DNA of 64,000 bases from Myxococcota bacterium (GTDB lineage Bacteria; Myxococcota; JAJVIH01), in contig JAJVIH010000013.1 of NCBI GenBank assembly GCA_022072125.1, positions 33,377-97,376 on the forward strand, read 5' to 3'. The notes beneath the pieces were generated by a model, which had not been told where the DNA came from, ran no database searches, and saw nothing but the letters and a program-made list of their open reading frames with translations. Shown here piece by piece: positions 7,868-16,874 of the stretch; the stretch's first letter is position 1; each line of letters starts with the position of its first letter. The position numbers and the translations under genes were made by a program.

Positions 7868-8776
7868 GTGCAGGTCAAATTGCTCAGGAATATTCCCGCG
7901 GTCGCGCCCACCACCGGAGCGATGTTCCGGGTGGCGATCGCGGGCGCCATCCGCAAGGCCCGGAAAATCAAGGTTCCGCCGCCGGCGGTTCCCGGGCCGG
8001 AAATCCGTTTTGAAGCGCCCGCGCCCACGCGCGAGCACGCCGCCGCCTTTGTCAAAACCGTTTTTGGGGATGCCTCGCGCTACCGCGACGGAACCATTCC
8101 GCCGCCGATGTTCTGCATCCATGGGATGAAGGTCATCGCGAAATCGCTTGATGAAACACCATGGGATCTCACCAGCGCCCTGCATGTGGGCGCCGGGTTG
8201 CGCATCAACCGCCACCTCAACCTGCGCGACGGCCCCCTGCGGATTTCCGGGCGTCTGATCGAGGCCAGCGAGGACGAACGCCGGATCATCCTCAAACAGC
8301 GGATGGTCTTCGGGAACGCCAGCAACCCGGAGGGCTGGGAGGCGATCTGCACCGAGTGGGCGCCGAAAAAGGTCAAGGGCGGAGAGCGCAAGAAGGACAT
8401 GAAGGCGCCGGATTTGATCCCGCCAGACGCCCGCGAGGCCGCCCGCTGGAAGCTGGCTCCGGACATGGGCGTGCGCTACGCCATGGTGGGCGGCGATTTC
8501 AATCCGGTTCATGTCTCCAACGGCGCGGCGAAGGCGATGGGTTTCAAGCGATCCTTCCTGCAGGGGTTCGGCATTCTCGCCATGGTTTACGAAGGACTGG
8601 TCTCCACGGTCTGCGTGGGCGACCGCGAGCGATTGAAATGGATGGACATCCGTTTCCTCAAGCCGTTGTTCCTGCCGTCATCGGCTCGCCTGTTTATACG
8701 CGACGGCGAGTTTTTCATTGGTCCGGCCCCCGGCGGAGAAATCCGCGCGCAGGGCGAATTCACCCTGGGAGACTGA
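7868..8776 (+). CDS. MaoC-like (R)-specific enoyl-CoA hydratase, HtdX-like
   Basis: Protein of 302 aa predicted to hydrate enoyl-CoA or enoyl-ACP. The C-terminal half contains the hydratase-2 motif region GVRYAMVGGDFNPVHVSN with catalytic-type Asp and His, followed by GFKRSFLQGFGILAM. The N-terminal half looks like a second, degenerate hot-dog domain, as in double-hot-dog MaoC proteins such as mycobacterial HtdX. The start is GTG at 7868, supported by AAGGAG just upstream. The next gene, the N-terminal part of a FabG4-like reductase, begins 2 bp after the stop. In mycobacteria htdX is likewise adjacent to fabG4. Confidence 0.85.
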   Translation: MQVKLLRNIPAVAPTTGAMFRVAIAGAIRKARKIKVPPPAVPGPEIRFEAPAPTREHAAAFVKTVFGDASRYRDGTIPPPMFCIHGMKVIAKSLDETPWDLTSALHVGAGLRINRHLNLRDGPLRISGRLIEASEDERRIILKQRMVFGNASNPEGWEAICTEWAPKKVKGGERKKDMKAPDLIPPDAREAARWKLAPDMGVRYAMVGGDFNPVHVSNGAAKAMGFKRSFLQGFGILAMVYEGLVSTVCVGDRERLKWMDIRFLKPLFLPSSARLFIRDGEFFIGPAPGGEIRAQGEFTLGD

Positions 8777-8778
8777 AG

Positions 8779-9444
8779 ATGGACTACCTGGTCGAACTTG
8801 GACAAAACAAACAGGTCCGGGACCTGATGAAAACCCTGGGGTTGCAGGTGAACCTGCCGGCTGCGCTGAAGCGCCACCCCGGTCCGGTGCAGAAACGCGA
8901 ATTGGCGGGCAAGGTGATCGCCTTTGGTCCCGCGGGCGAATACACGCCGGAACTGGCGGCCATGGCGGCCCGTTGCGGCGCGGACCTCACGCTGGCTTCA
9001 ACGGACATGGAGGCGTCCATCCGCGCGGCGGCGGAGCCCTACGGCGCCAAGGTCTCCGTGGTGCTGGACCCCAAAGACCCGTTGTGGCCCGCGGATGCGC
9101 TGGTTTACGACGCATCGGGCGCGCGCACGCCGGAGGACCTGCATGGCATGTTCGCTTTTTTTCAGCCCCGGCTGCGTTCGCTGAAGCCGCGCGGACGTTG
9201 CCTGGTCGCCGCCATCGCGGTGGAAGACGCCTCCGCGGCCGGCCAGACCACCATCTCCGCCATCGAGGGATTCACCCGCTCGCTGGCCAAGGAAGCAGGG
9301 CGCAAGGGCTCCACCGCCAACGCGCTCTTCGTGGCGCCGCGGGCCCGGCAGAACGCGGTCGAGACCGCCCGCTTTTTCCTGTCGGATCGATCTTCGTTCC
9401 TGACATCGGTGATTTTGCGCGCCAGCGGGGAGGCGTCGCCATGA
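8779..9444 (+). CDS. FabG4 N-terminal-like (flavodoxin-like) subunit
   Basis: Protein of 221 aa resembling the N-terminal domain of high-molecular-weight FabG (mycobacterial FabG4), which is a degenerate reductase fold. Shared blocks include VYDASGARTPEDLHGMFAFF, LKPRGRCLVAA, IEGFTRSLAKEAGRKG and TARFFLSDRSSF. It lacks the TGxxxGIG cofactor loop and the YxxxK catalytic pair, so it cannot be an active reductase alone. It overlaps the downstream SDR gene by ATGA (9441-9444), indicating translational coupling. In FabG4 both domains form one chain of about 450 aa; here they are separate genes, so the product is probably a structural subunit of a two-protein reductase. Confidence 0.8.
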   Translation: MDYLVELGQNKQVRDLMKTLGLQVNLPAALKRHPGPVQKRELAGKVIAFGPAGEYTPELAAMAARCGADLTLASTDMEASIRAAAEPYGAKVSVVLDPKDPLWPADALVYDASGARTPEDLHGMFAFFQPRLRSLKPRGRCLVAAIAVEDASAAGQTTISAIEGFTRSLAKEAGRKGSTANALFVAPRARQNAVETARFFLSDRSSFLTSVILRASGEASP

Positions 9445-10214
9445 GCGCCAACATGCTGAAATACGGCGAACCGGAAGGACTGCTGGAGGGAAAAACCGTT
9501 CTGGTGACGGGGGCGGCGCGCGGTATCGGCGCGGCCATCGCCGAAACCCTGGCGCGCGAGGGCGCGCGCATGATGCTGATTGATCTGCCCAACTCCATGG
9601 ACGAACTGGCCGCCGTGGCCCAGCGCTGCGACGGACGCCACGTGCTGGCGGGGGCCGATCTGGCCTCTCCGGACGCCGCGAAGGACATCGCCAGCCGTGT
9701 CCGCGCGGAGTTCGGCGGCCTGGATGTGGCGGTTCACAACGCCGGCATCACCCGCGACAAGATGCTGGTCAACATGGACGACGCGCGCTGGAACCTGGTG
9801 ATGAACGTCAACCTCGCCGCGGTCATGCGCCTGCATGACGCCCTCGAACCGGTGATGAACGACGGCGGCAGCGTCATCAATCTGTCCAGCGTCGCGGGCA
9901 TCGCGGGCAACGCCGGGCAGACCAATTACGCCGCCAGCAAGTCCGGCGTGATCGGCCTGACGCGCGCGCTGGCGAAACGGCTGGCGCGGCGGCGCATCCG
10001 CGTCAACGCCATCGCCCCCGGCTTCATTGAGACGCGCCTGACCGACGCCATTCCCTTCGCCACCCGCGAAGCGGCGCGGCGCCTGAGCGCGTTGTCCCAG
10101 GGCGGGCTGCCGCAGGACATCGCCAATCTGGTGGTGTTTCTCGCCAGCCCGCATTCGGGCGCGGTGACGGGACAAATCATCCGCGCCGACGGCGGCATGT
10201 TCGTCGGCGCCTGA
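9441..10214 (+). CDS. 3-oxoacyl-CoA/ACP reductase, FabG4 C-terminal-like SDR
   Basis: Protein of 257 aa, a classical short-chain dehydrogenase. It shows TGAARGIG (23-30), HNAG (99-102), Ser150 and the YxxxK pair Tyr163/Lys167. The end FLASPHSGAVTGQIIRADGG closely follows the C-terminus of FabG4. It probably interconverts 3-oxoacyl and 3-hydroxyacyl thioesters; FabG4-type enzymes prefer NADH and CoA substrates. The ATG overlaps the stop of the preceding gene (ATGA). The dehydrogenase gene follows after 14 bp with a strong GGGAGGA site. Confidence 0.92.
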   Translation: MSANMLKYGEPEGLLEGKTVLVTGAARGIGAAIAETLAREGARMMLIDLPNSMDELAAVAQRCDGRHVLAGADLASPDAAKDIASRVRAEFGGLDVAVHNAGITRDKMLVNMDDARWNLVMNVNLAAVMRLHDALEPVMNDGGSVINLSSVAGIAGNAGQTNYAASKSGVIGLTRALAKRLARRRIRVNAIAPGFIETRLTDAIPFATREAARRLSALSQGGLPQDIANLVVFLASPHSGAVTGQIIRADGGMFVGA

Positions 10215-10228
10215 CAGGGGAGGAAGCC

Positions 10229-12142
10229 ATGAGCGCGAATTTTTACACCGACAATGACGATCTCCGCTTCTACCTCGAACGCAGCTTCGACTGGACGGAA
10301 ATCGTCCGTCTGACCGAACGCGGCTACACCCTGCCGGACGGCCACAAGAGCGAGGCGGAGGCCAGGGAATTTTACCGGGATATCCTCTCCTCCGTCGGCG
10401 AATACGTGGCGAAGGAAGTGGCCCCGCGCGCCCTCGCCATGGATCGCAAGGGCAACCGCCTGGTCAACGGCGAGATCATCGAATCCGGGGAGTTCAAGCA
10501 GATATTCAAGGGCTTCCGCGAGATGGGATTGTACGGCATGACCGCGCCGCGTCCATTGGGCGGGCTCAACGTGCCGCTGACCGTTTATTTCGCCATGTCG
10601 GAGATGATCGCCCGCGCGGATGTCTCGGTGATGACCCATTTCGCCTTCCATGGCGGCATCGCCATGGCGCTGATGATGTATTCGCTCAAGGAAGGAACGC
10701 TGCGGATCGATCCCCAAACCCTGGAAATCACGGAGAACCGCTTCGCGGAAGCCATTGACGACATCCTGAGCGGGAGGGAATGGGGTTGCATGGTGCTGAC
10801 CGAGCCCGGCGCCGGCTCGGATCTGGGCGCCATGCGCACCCGCGCGGTGGAAAAGGACGGGCGCTGGTTTCTCGATGGCCAGAAGATTTTCATCACCTCC
10901 GGTCACGCGCAGTACCAAATCGTGCTCGCCAAGACCGAAGAGGACAAGGGCGATGCGTTTGATCGCCTGCGCACGCTGTCGCTCTTCTTCGTACCCCGCA
11001 GGATCCGCCGCGACGGGAAACTCGTGGACAATGTGGTCATCGGCGGCCTTGAGGAAAAGATGGGGCACCATGGTTCCGCCACCTGCACCCTCAACTACGA
11101 CAACAGCGAGGGCTTCCTGATCGGCAAGCGCGGGACCGGTTTCGAGCAGATGCTGCTCCTGATGAACAACGCCCGCGTCGGCGTCGGGTTTGAAGGCGTG
11201 GGCATCATCGAGGCCGCGTGGCGCATGGCCAGGCAATATGCGGCCGGGCGCGTCACCATGGGCAAGCCCATCGAGCGCCACGAACTGGTGGCGGATATTC
11301 TCGATGAAATGGAGACCACGCTGGCGGGGCTGCGCGCCCTGGGCTATGCGGCGACCCATTCGGTGGAGCTTGCGGCCAAGCTCGACATGGCTTCCATGCT
11401 GTGGCCGGAGGCGGATGAAACCGCGCGCGCCCGCAACGAACGCCGCCGTTCCGAACTGGTATGGAAGGCGCGCAAGCTCACGCCGGTTTTCAAATACGCG
11501 GCGTCGGAATGGGCGGTCCACCTCGCGCGCATGAACATGCAGGTCCATGGCGGCATGGGGTATATCGTCGAGACCGGGGCGGAAAAACTGCTGCGCGACG
11601 CCCTGGTGATGCCGGTATACGAAGGTGCGTCGCAAATCCAGGCGGTGATGGCCCTCAAGGATAACCTGGGCGCCGTGCTCAAGCACCCCACCCAGTTCGT
11701 CGCCGCCGCCGCGCGTTCCCGGTTGAACCTGCGGCGCGCCCGCAATCCCCTGGAGCGCCGCGTGTACTGGTGCGAAACCCAGCTCAACCGCGCCCTGCAG
11801 CACATCATCACGCGCATCGCCGTGAACAAGGTGTCCCACGTCGTCAAGGAAAATGATCCCGCCGCGTGGGTGGACAGCTTCACCAAGAGTTGGGATCCCA
11901 AGAAGGATTTCTCCTTCGGGCTCTTCCACGCCGAGCGCCTGACCCGCGTCATCGCCGATGTGGAAATGGCCCGGCTGCTGATGGAGCAGGCCCAACGTTT
12001 CCCCGAGCGGCGGAACATCGCCGAACGCTTCGCCGCGCGCGCCGAAAGCCGCGTGCGTTTCAACACCCAGGAGATCCTGCACGGCAGCGAACACGTGCTG
12101 GAACAACTCGCCCGCAAAACCCCCATGACGGAGGCGGCTTGA
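10229..12142 (+). CDS. Acyl-CoA dehydrogenase, FadE5-like
   Basis: Protein of 637 aa, a flavoprotein that introduces the alpha-beta double bond in acyl-CoAs. Visible blocks are GCMVLTEPGAGSDLGAM, DGQKIFITSGHA, the GFEQMLLLMNNARVGVG segment, MNMQVHGGMGYIVETG and VYEGASQIQAV, which holds the likely catalytic Glu. The chain is longer than the usual 380 aa and has an extra C-terminal helical domain of about 150 residues, as in mycobacterial FadE5. The stop TGA is followed directly by the ATG of the thiolase gene. Confidence 0.92.
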   Translation: MSANFYTDNDDLRFYLERSFDWTEIVRLTERGYTLPDGHKSEAEAREFYRDILSSVGEYVAKEVAPRALAMDRKGNRLVNGEIIESGEFKQIFKGFREMGLYGMTAPRPLGGLNVPLTVYFAMSEMIARADVSVMTHFAFHGGIAMALMMYSLKEGTLRIDPQTLEITENRFAEAIDDILSGREWGCMVLTEPGAGSDLGAMRTRAVEKDGRWFLDGQKIFITSGHAQYQIVLAKTEEDKGDAFDRLRTLSLFFVPRRIRRDGKLVDNVVIGGLEEKMGHHGSATCTLNYDNSEGFLIGKRGTGFEQMLLLMNNARVGVGFEGVGIIEAAWRMARQYAAGRVTMGKPIERHELVADILDEMETTLAGLRALGYAATHSVELAAKLDMASMLWPEADETARARNERRRSELVWKARKLTPVFKYAASEWAVHLARMNMQVHGGMGYIVETGAEKLLRDALVMPVYEGASQIQAVMALKDNLGAVLKHPTQFVAAAARSRLNLRRARNPLERRVYWCETQLNRALQHIITRIAVNKVSHVVKENDPAAWVDSFTKSWDPKKDFSFGLFHAERLTRVIADVEMARLLMEQAQRFPERRNIAERFAARAESRVRFNTQEILHGSEHVLEQLARKTPMTEAA

Positions 12143-13483
12143 ATGGCCATTGTCACCACCACCAGCAAACCCCGGTCGAAATCCGAATCCGCCCGCGCTC
12201 CCGCCGCCCGCCGCGCGGTGATCGTGGATGGCGCGCGCACGCCGTTCACCCGCGCTTGGGCGGAATTTCTTGAGTTGGACACCATCGCGCTGGCGGGGCA
12301 CGCCGTACGCGCGCTGCTCAACAAGACCGAGGTTCCCCGCAAGGATGTGGACGCCATCGTCTGGGGCGGGGTGATCCTGGTCTCTTCGGCTCCCAACACC
12401 GCCCGCGAAGTGGCGCTGGATCTCAACCTGCCGCGCACGGTTCACGGCATGACGGTCACGCGGGCCTGCGCGTCGGGCCTGCAGGCCATCACCACCGCCG
12501 TGGACATGATCGAGCGCGGGCACGCCGATGTGGTCATCGCCGGCGGCAGCGATTCCACCTCCAACGCCGAGGTGCCCATGCCGCGCAAGCTGGTTCACGC
12601 GGGCGCCAAATGGACCTATGGCAAGGATCACAGCATGGGGCATGCGTTGCAGTTGCTGTCGCAGCTTCAGCCCATCACCGATATCCTGCCGAAGGCGCCG
12701 AAGATCGCCGAGCGTTCGACCGGGCGCACCATGGGGCAGCATGCCGAGGAAATGGCCCAGCGCAACGGCGTCACCCGCCAGTCGCAGGATGAACTGGCGG
12801 TCCGCTCGCACAAGCGGGCCGCCGCCGCCATCGCCTCCGGGGTGTATGGCGACGAGGTGTCGCCGGTGGAGGCGGGCTCGCGCAAGGTCTATCAGGACAC
12901 CATCGTGCGCGCCGACACCAGCGTGGAAGCCATGAGCAAGCTGCGCCCGGTGTTTTCCAAAACCGGCACGTTGACCGCCGCCAATTCCAGCCCGCTGACC
13001 GATGGCGCCGCCTGCGTGCTGCTGATGAGCGAGGAAAAAGCCAAGGCCCTGGGCTACAAGCCGCTGGCCGCCTTCCGCTCATGGGCCTATGTGGGAATTG
13101 ATCCCTTTGAGCAACTGTTGCTGGGACCCGCCTTCGCCATGCCGCTGGCCCTCAAGCGCGCGGGCCTGACGCTGAAAGACATGGACGTGGTGGATATCCA
13201 CGAGGCCTTCGCCGCTCAGGTGTTGTCCAACCTGAAGATGATGGCCAGCGAATCCTTCTGCGTCAGCCGTTTGGGCTGGAGCGGCCCGGTGGGCGAGGTA
13301 GACCCGGACAAACTCAATGTTCATGGCGGGTCCATCGCAATCGGTCACCCCTTCGCCGCCACCGGAGCGCGCATGGTGACCACCATGGCGAAAGAGCTTC
13401 AGCGCCGCGACGGCCAGTTCGCCTGGCTGGGCATTTGCGCCGCCGGCGGCCTGGGCGCGGGCGCGGTGCTGGAACGGGTATGA
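12143..13483 (+). CDS. Acetyl-CoA acyltransferase (thiolase), FadI/FadA2-like
   Basis: Protein of 446 aa that cleaves 3-oxoacyl-CoA to acetyl-CoA and a shortened acyl-CoA. The nucleophile is Cys109 in VTRACASGLQAI; His402 (GHPFAATGARM) and Cys432 (GICAAGGLGAG) complete the triad. An N-terminal extension of about 20 Ser/Arg/Ala residues precedes the first strand RAVIVDGARTPF. With the hydratase, reductase and dehydrogenase genes upstream it provides a full beta-oxidation spiral, except that the MaoC hydratase has (R) specificity. It is the last gene of the operon; a terminator lies 136 bp downstream. Confidence 0.94.
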   Translation: MAIVTTTSKPRSKSESARAPAARRAVIVDGARTPFTRAWAEFLELDTIALAGHAVRALLNKTEVPRKDVDAIVWGGVILVSSAPNTAREVALDLNLPRTVHGMTVTRACASGLQAITTAVDMIERGHADVVIAGGSDSTSNAEVPMPRKLVHAGAKWTYGKDHSMGHALQLLSQLQPITDILPKAPKIAERSTGRTMGQHAEEMAQRNGVTRQSQDELAVRSHKRAAAAIASGVYGDEVSPVEAGSRKVYQDTIVRADTSVEAMSKLRPVFSKTGTLTAANSSPLTDGAACVLLMSEEKAKALGYKPLAAFRSWAYVGIDPFEQLLLGPAFAMPLALKRAGLTLKDMDVVDIHEAFAAQVLSNLKMMASESFCVSRLGWSGPVGEVDPDKLNVHGGSIAIGHPFAATGARMVTTMAKELQRRDGQFAWLGICAAGGLGAGAVLERV

Positions 13484-13619
13484 AGTTATTCCAGCCGGGG
13501 TGATCTTTCCATCTCCATCCCTATTTTGGGGTGAATCCGCTTCAACGCTCTCCGCATTCCCCAGATACGTTTTCTCACCGCGCGCGAACTTCTTCCAGCG
13601 CCGTTACTTCGCATCAATC

Positions 13620-13647
13620 AACACCGCCGCCTTCCGGCGGCGGTGTT
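13620..13647 (+). terminator. Intrinsic terminator of the fatty-acid operon
   Basis: A 12-bp perfect GC-rich stem (arms 13620-13631 and 13636-13647, loop ttcc) is followed by a short T run (to 13649). It ends the fad-type operon. Confidence 0.8.
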
Positions 13648-14065
13648 TTCCCGCTCCGGCGTGACAGCCGCCCCTTCTGACGCCTGATGGGAACTGATGC
13701 CGTGCGCTGTCTTGGTGGGTCCGTGGGATTCAGGTGCAAGAGAAACCCACCCTGAAATGCAATTGGATATGAGTGAATGGAGGCGCAAAGGTAGAGAGTT
13801 TTATCATCCAGGCGCCCTCAAGTGGGAGCGGTGCGGCGGCTCCCGGAATCTCCCTGTTCCTGAAAAGCGAAACAATGATCCAATCCGGGATTATTTTTGT
13901 GGCGACAACTGGTGACGATTTGACATGATCCAATTGAGGTATTCATCCGCATTTTTCATGGTTCATCTGCGGGATGAATTAATAACCATTCGATAATACA
14001 AGGTAATTTTTGTGGCACGTTAAAATTTAGCGGTTTTTAACAGGCAATTCATGAATTAATTGACA

Positions 14066-14100
14066 ACGGTTCGGTATTTTTTTGTTCTCCGGCGAACCGT
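14066..14100. repeat. Inverted repeat upstream of kinase gene
   Basis: Perfect 8-bp arms ACGGTTCG (14066-14073) and CGAACCGT (14093-14100) separated by 19 bp containing a T7 run. It directly follows a TTGACA hexamer (14060-14065), so it could be an operator or an mRNA leader stem. Confidence 0.45.
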
Positions 14101-14210
14101 ATTGGGATTGAATGCTCATCATTGCGCGATTATTGAGGTTGCCGTTTCGCCCCGGTTTTGTTATCCTTCAACAGTCACAGCGAGGGAGGGGCGGGTAAAG
14201 GAGTAAACCC

Positions 14211-16874
14211 GTGGGCGAGCCGGTAACAGGAACCACGACCCAGAAAGTCAGCCCGGATGATCTGGCTTTCCTTTTGACCGTGGTTAAAGGCGCGATTCCC
14301 TTGGGTGACGCCGAAAAAGTGGTCCGCGAGGCGGGCGCTTCCCGCATCACCCCCATTGATGTCCTGAAAAAAGCCGGGAAGCTGACAGGCAAGGAAGCCA
14401 CCCAGTTCATGGAGTGGGCGCAGGATATCCTCACCAAGTCATCGGGAAAGCCACATCGCGGATTCGAAATGATCCATGAAAGTGGTCATGCCTGGAGCAA
14501 GGTTCCCAGCGCCCCTGCGTTCAATCCCGATGAAATCCCGCAGGGAGGTTCGCCGCAGGACACCATCTACAGCGTGTCCCCAGAAGTACAAGACCAGTAT
14601 ACGCCCCCCCATTGGGCGCCCCGTGATGAAAATGGCAACCTCATGAATGTCGAATTGGGACGCGGCGGCCTGGGCAAGGTCTATGTGGTCCATGACAACT
14701 ACATGCGGCGGGATGTCGCTCTCAAGGAGATGCTGGACAGTTGCGGCCCCCATGGTTCGCCGGAATACCGGTCAGCGGTATTCCGTTTCCTGCGCGAGGC
14801 GCGGGTGACTGGTCTGCTGGAACATCCGCATATCGTGCCGGTCCATGAAATCGGCAAACGCATGAACGGCATTTTTTATTATACGATGAAGTTCATGAAA
14901 GGCGAGACCTTGTCGGCGGCCATCGCCAAGGCGTCCGGATTCAAGGACCGGCTGCACTTGCTCCAATCGTTTGAGGATGTCTGTTCCGCCGTGGCCTACG
15001 CCCACAACCGTGGCGTGCTGCACCGCGATCTCAAGCCGGAAAATGTGATGATTGGCGAGTTCGGGGAAACGGTGGTGCTGGACTGGGGTCTCGCCCACGT
15101 CAAGGGATGGGGCGAGCCATCCGGCGTGGGGGTCGCCCTGCGCCGGTTCATTGTGGATGCGAACCCTTCGCAGACCCTGCCGGGAGGCGCGTTTGGAACG
15201 CCGGCCTACATGAGTCCGGAACAGTCATCGGGGCATATGACCAGCCTGACCCCCGCCAGCGATGTGTGGAGCCTGGGCGTGATCCTGTTTGAAATCCTGA
15301 CGGGGCGCCTGCCTTTCCACAGCCATGATCATCTTGAACTGATGAAGATGATCGTCATGAATCCCACTCCGGAAATCAGCCTGGTTGAACCGGCGGTTCC
15401 CGGGGATCTGGCCGCCGTTTGCATGAAGTGCCTGCAGAAAGACCCCAGGAACCGCTACGAAGACGCCAGCCAGCTTTTGCGTGATATCCGCAGTTATCTC
15501 GAAGGCGGCATGGTGAGCGTATACCATCACACCATGAAGCGCAGGATTCGCCACGCCGCGCGGCATTGGTGGCGCGAGGCGGCGATGGCCGCCGCTATCC
15601 TGCTGGCCCTGAGCGGTGGCGTGGCCACCTATCTGGGAATCATCGGCCGTCAGAGCGACAAACCATCATCCACTCCCACCCGCGAAACCCTGGATATCCA
15701 GACCGCCCTCATTCAGCGCGGGGAGCGGAAGAGCCTGCAACACCATTGGGCCGAGGCCGCCGCCTATGTGGCCATGGCGCGAAGTTATCTCGACGCGCCC
15801 CATCTCCAGAAAAGGTTCGAGGAACTGGCGCTCAAGGCATCCCGTCAGGTGGCGCTGATGGAGGCTCCCATCCCGCCACCTTACGCGGCGCTGGGATTCG
15901 GGAAAAACGGCCAGGAAATCGTGCTGGTCTCCAACAGTGGTCTGGCCTCCCGGTGGTCCGCGGGGGATTGGAAATCCGTTGGACAGGCGCAGGCGGATAT
16001 CCCGGTGACCATGGCGGAAATAGACAGTGTTTCGGGGAATATCCTCGCGGCCAACGGTTCAGGGGAACTGATCCGGATTGATCCGGCGACAGGCCGGGTG
16101 GAAAGCGTCTGGATGGCCCATCCGGGTGGAGTGACCGCGCTGGCTTGGTCTCAATCCCACCAGTTGCTGGCGTCGGCAGGGGTGGACAAGAGCATCCGGC
16201 TGTGGCGCGGCCCGGAGTTCAAACCGGACCAGGCGCAAACAATTTCTCTGGAAAGTCCGCCAACTTCGCTGGCGTTTTCTCCAAACGGCCGGTATGTCGC
16301 GGCGGGTTTCGCCCATGAGTCCGTGCTGGTGATTGATACCTCCTCCGACCGCCGTTTCCCGATCGGGGCCTCGCTGGACCGGGGCGCCAAGGTGGAGTCG
16401 CTTGCCTTCAACAGTGATGGTTCGCGCCTGCTGGTGATCACCGAGAATGCAACCTTCCGGAGTTGGGACTGGGCGGCCGGGGTCCGGACCGATGTGGAGT
16501 TGCTCAAGCGTCTGGGCAACCGGGTGTTCCGGATTGCGCGGGTTCCGGGGGGAGATTCCCTGATCCTGGCCACCGAGACCATGGGGGCGATTGTCTGGGA
16601 TACCCGCGAGTTCGAGCCGCTGGAAGTGGTGGGTAATACCAGTAAACCGGTTATCCTGGCCAACTGCCATGATGCGACCGGCTATTGCGCGCTGGTCAAT
16701 TCCATTGGCCGGATCCGTGTGATCACCCCCGGCGCCCGCTGGATGCCAACCGATTTGGCCAGCAAATCTCCAGCGGAAACCGGCAAGACCTGGTTGAGCC
16801 ATTATTCAATGGACTTGCACGGTCTGGATATTGAATACTCCGCCAAACAGGCATCGAATTTACCGGTTAAATAG
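14211..16874 (+). CDS. Transmembrane Ser/Thr protein kinase with C-terminal beta-propeller (paralog 1)
   Basis: Protein of 887 aa. Residues 12-75 form a small helical module shared only with the neighbouring paralog. A variable linker leads to PHWAPRDENG and the kinase: GRGGLGKV (150-157), Lys172, HRDLKPEN (271-278), DWG in place of DFG (291-293), and SPEQ. A transmembrane helix lies at about 456-478. The rest, about 540-830, is repeat-rich with WD40-like units such as HPGGVTALAWSQSHQLLASAG and SIRLWRGPEF, and would sit outside the cytoplasmic membrane. It probably couples an envelope signal to Ser/Thr phosphorylation. GTG start, with AAAGGAG eight bases upstream. The target is unknown. Confidence 0.88.
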   Translation: MGEPVTGTTTQKVSPDDLAFLLTVVKGAIPLGDAEKVVREAGASRITPIDVLKKAGKLTGKEATQFMEWAQDILTKSSGKPHRGFEMIHESGHAWSKVPSAPAFNPDEIPQGGSPQDTIYSVSPEVQDQYTPPHWAPRDENGNLMNVELGRGGLGKVYVVHDNYMRRDVALKEMLDSCGPHGSPEYRSAVFRFLREARVTGLLEHPHIVPVHEIGKRMNGIFYYTMKFMKGETLSAAIAKASGFKDRLHLLQSFEDVCSAVAYAHNRGVLHRDLKPENVMIGEFGETVVLDWGLAHVKGWGEPSGVGVALRRFIVDANPSQTLPGGAFGTPAYMSPEQSSGHMTSLTPASDVWSLGVILFEILTGRLPFHSHDHLELMKMIVMNPTPEISLVEPAVPGDLAAVCMKCLQKDPRNRYEDASQLLRDIRSYLEGGMVSVYHHTMKRRIRHAARHWWREAAMAAAILLALSGGVATYLGIIGRQSDKPSSTPTRETLDIQTALIQRGERKSLQHHWAEAAAYVAMARSYLDAPHLQKRFEELALKASRQVALMEAPIPPPYAALGFGKNGQEIVLVSNSGLASRWSAGDWKSVGQAQADIPVTMAEIDSVSGNILAANGSGELIRIDPATGRVESVWMAHPGGVTALAWSQSHQLLASAGVDKSIRLWRGPEFKPDQAQTISLESPPTSLAFSPNGRYVAAGFAHESVLVIDTSSDRRFPIGASLDRGAKVESLAFNSDGSRLLVITENATFRSWDWAAGVRTDVELLKRLGNRVFRIARVPGGDSLILATETMGAIVWDTREFEPLEVVGNTSKPVILANCHDATGYCALVNSIGRIRVITPGARWMPTDLASKSPAETGKTWLSHYSMDLHGLDIEYSAKQASNLPVK

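Larger units (their letters stand above)
13484..14210. other. Long AT-richer intergenic region
   Basis: Over 700 bp separate the thiolase and the first propeller kinase. It holds the terminator at 13620-13647, then an AT-rich stretch (about 13900-14160) that differs from the surrounding composition. A 72-codon frame at 13697-13915 has no signs of being a gene. The TTGACA at 14060-14065 and the inverted repeat at 14066-14100 are the most likely control elements of the kinase gene. Confidence 0.5.

Noticed and set aside
9926-12811. A 961-codon open frame on the minus strand over the dehydrogenase and thiolase genes
   Set aside because: It is the mirror of high-GC coding sequence. The plus-strand proteins have complete family motifs, while this frame is His/Gly/Arg-rich with no domain.
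13697-13915. A 72-codon plus-strand frame in the gap before the first kinase
   Set aside because: No ribosome binding site, odd composition (Trp, Arg, Cys-rich) and a location after a terminator in AT-rich DNA.
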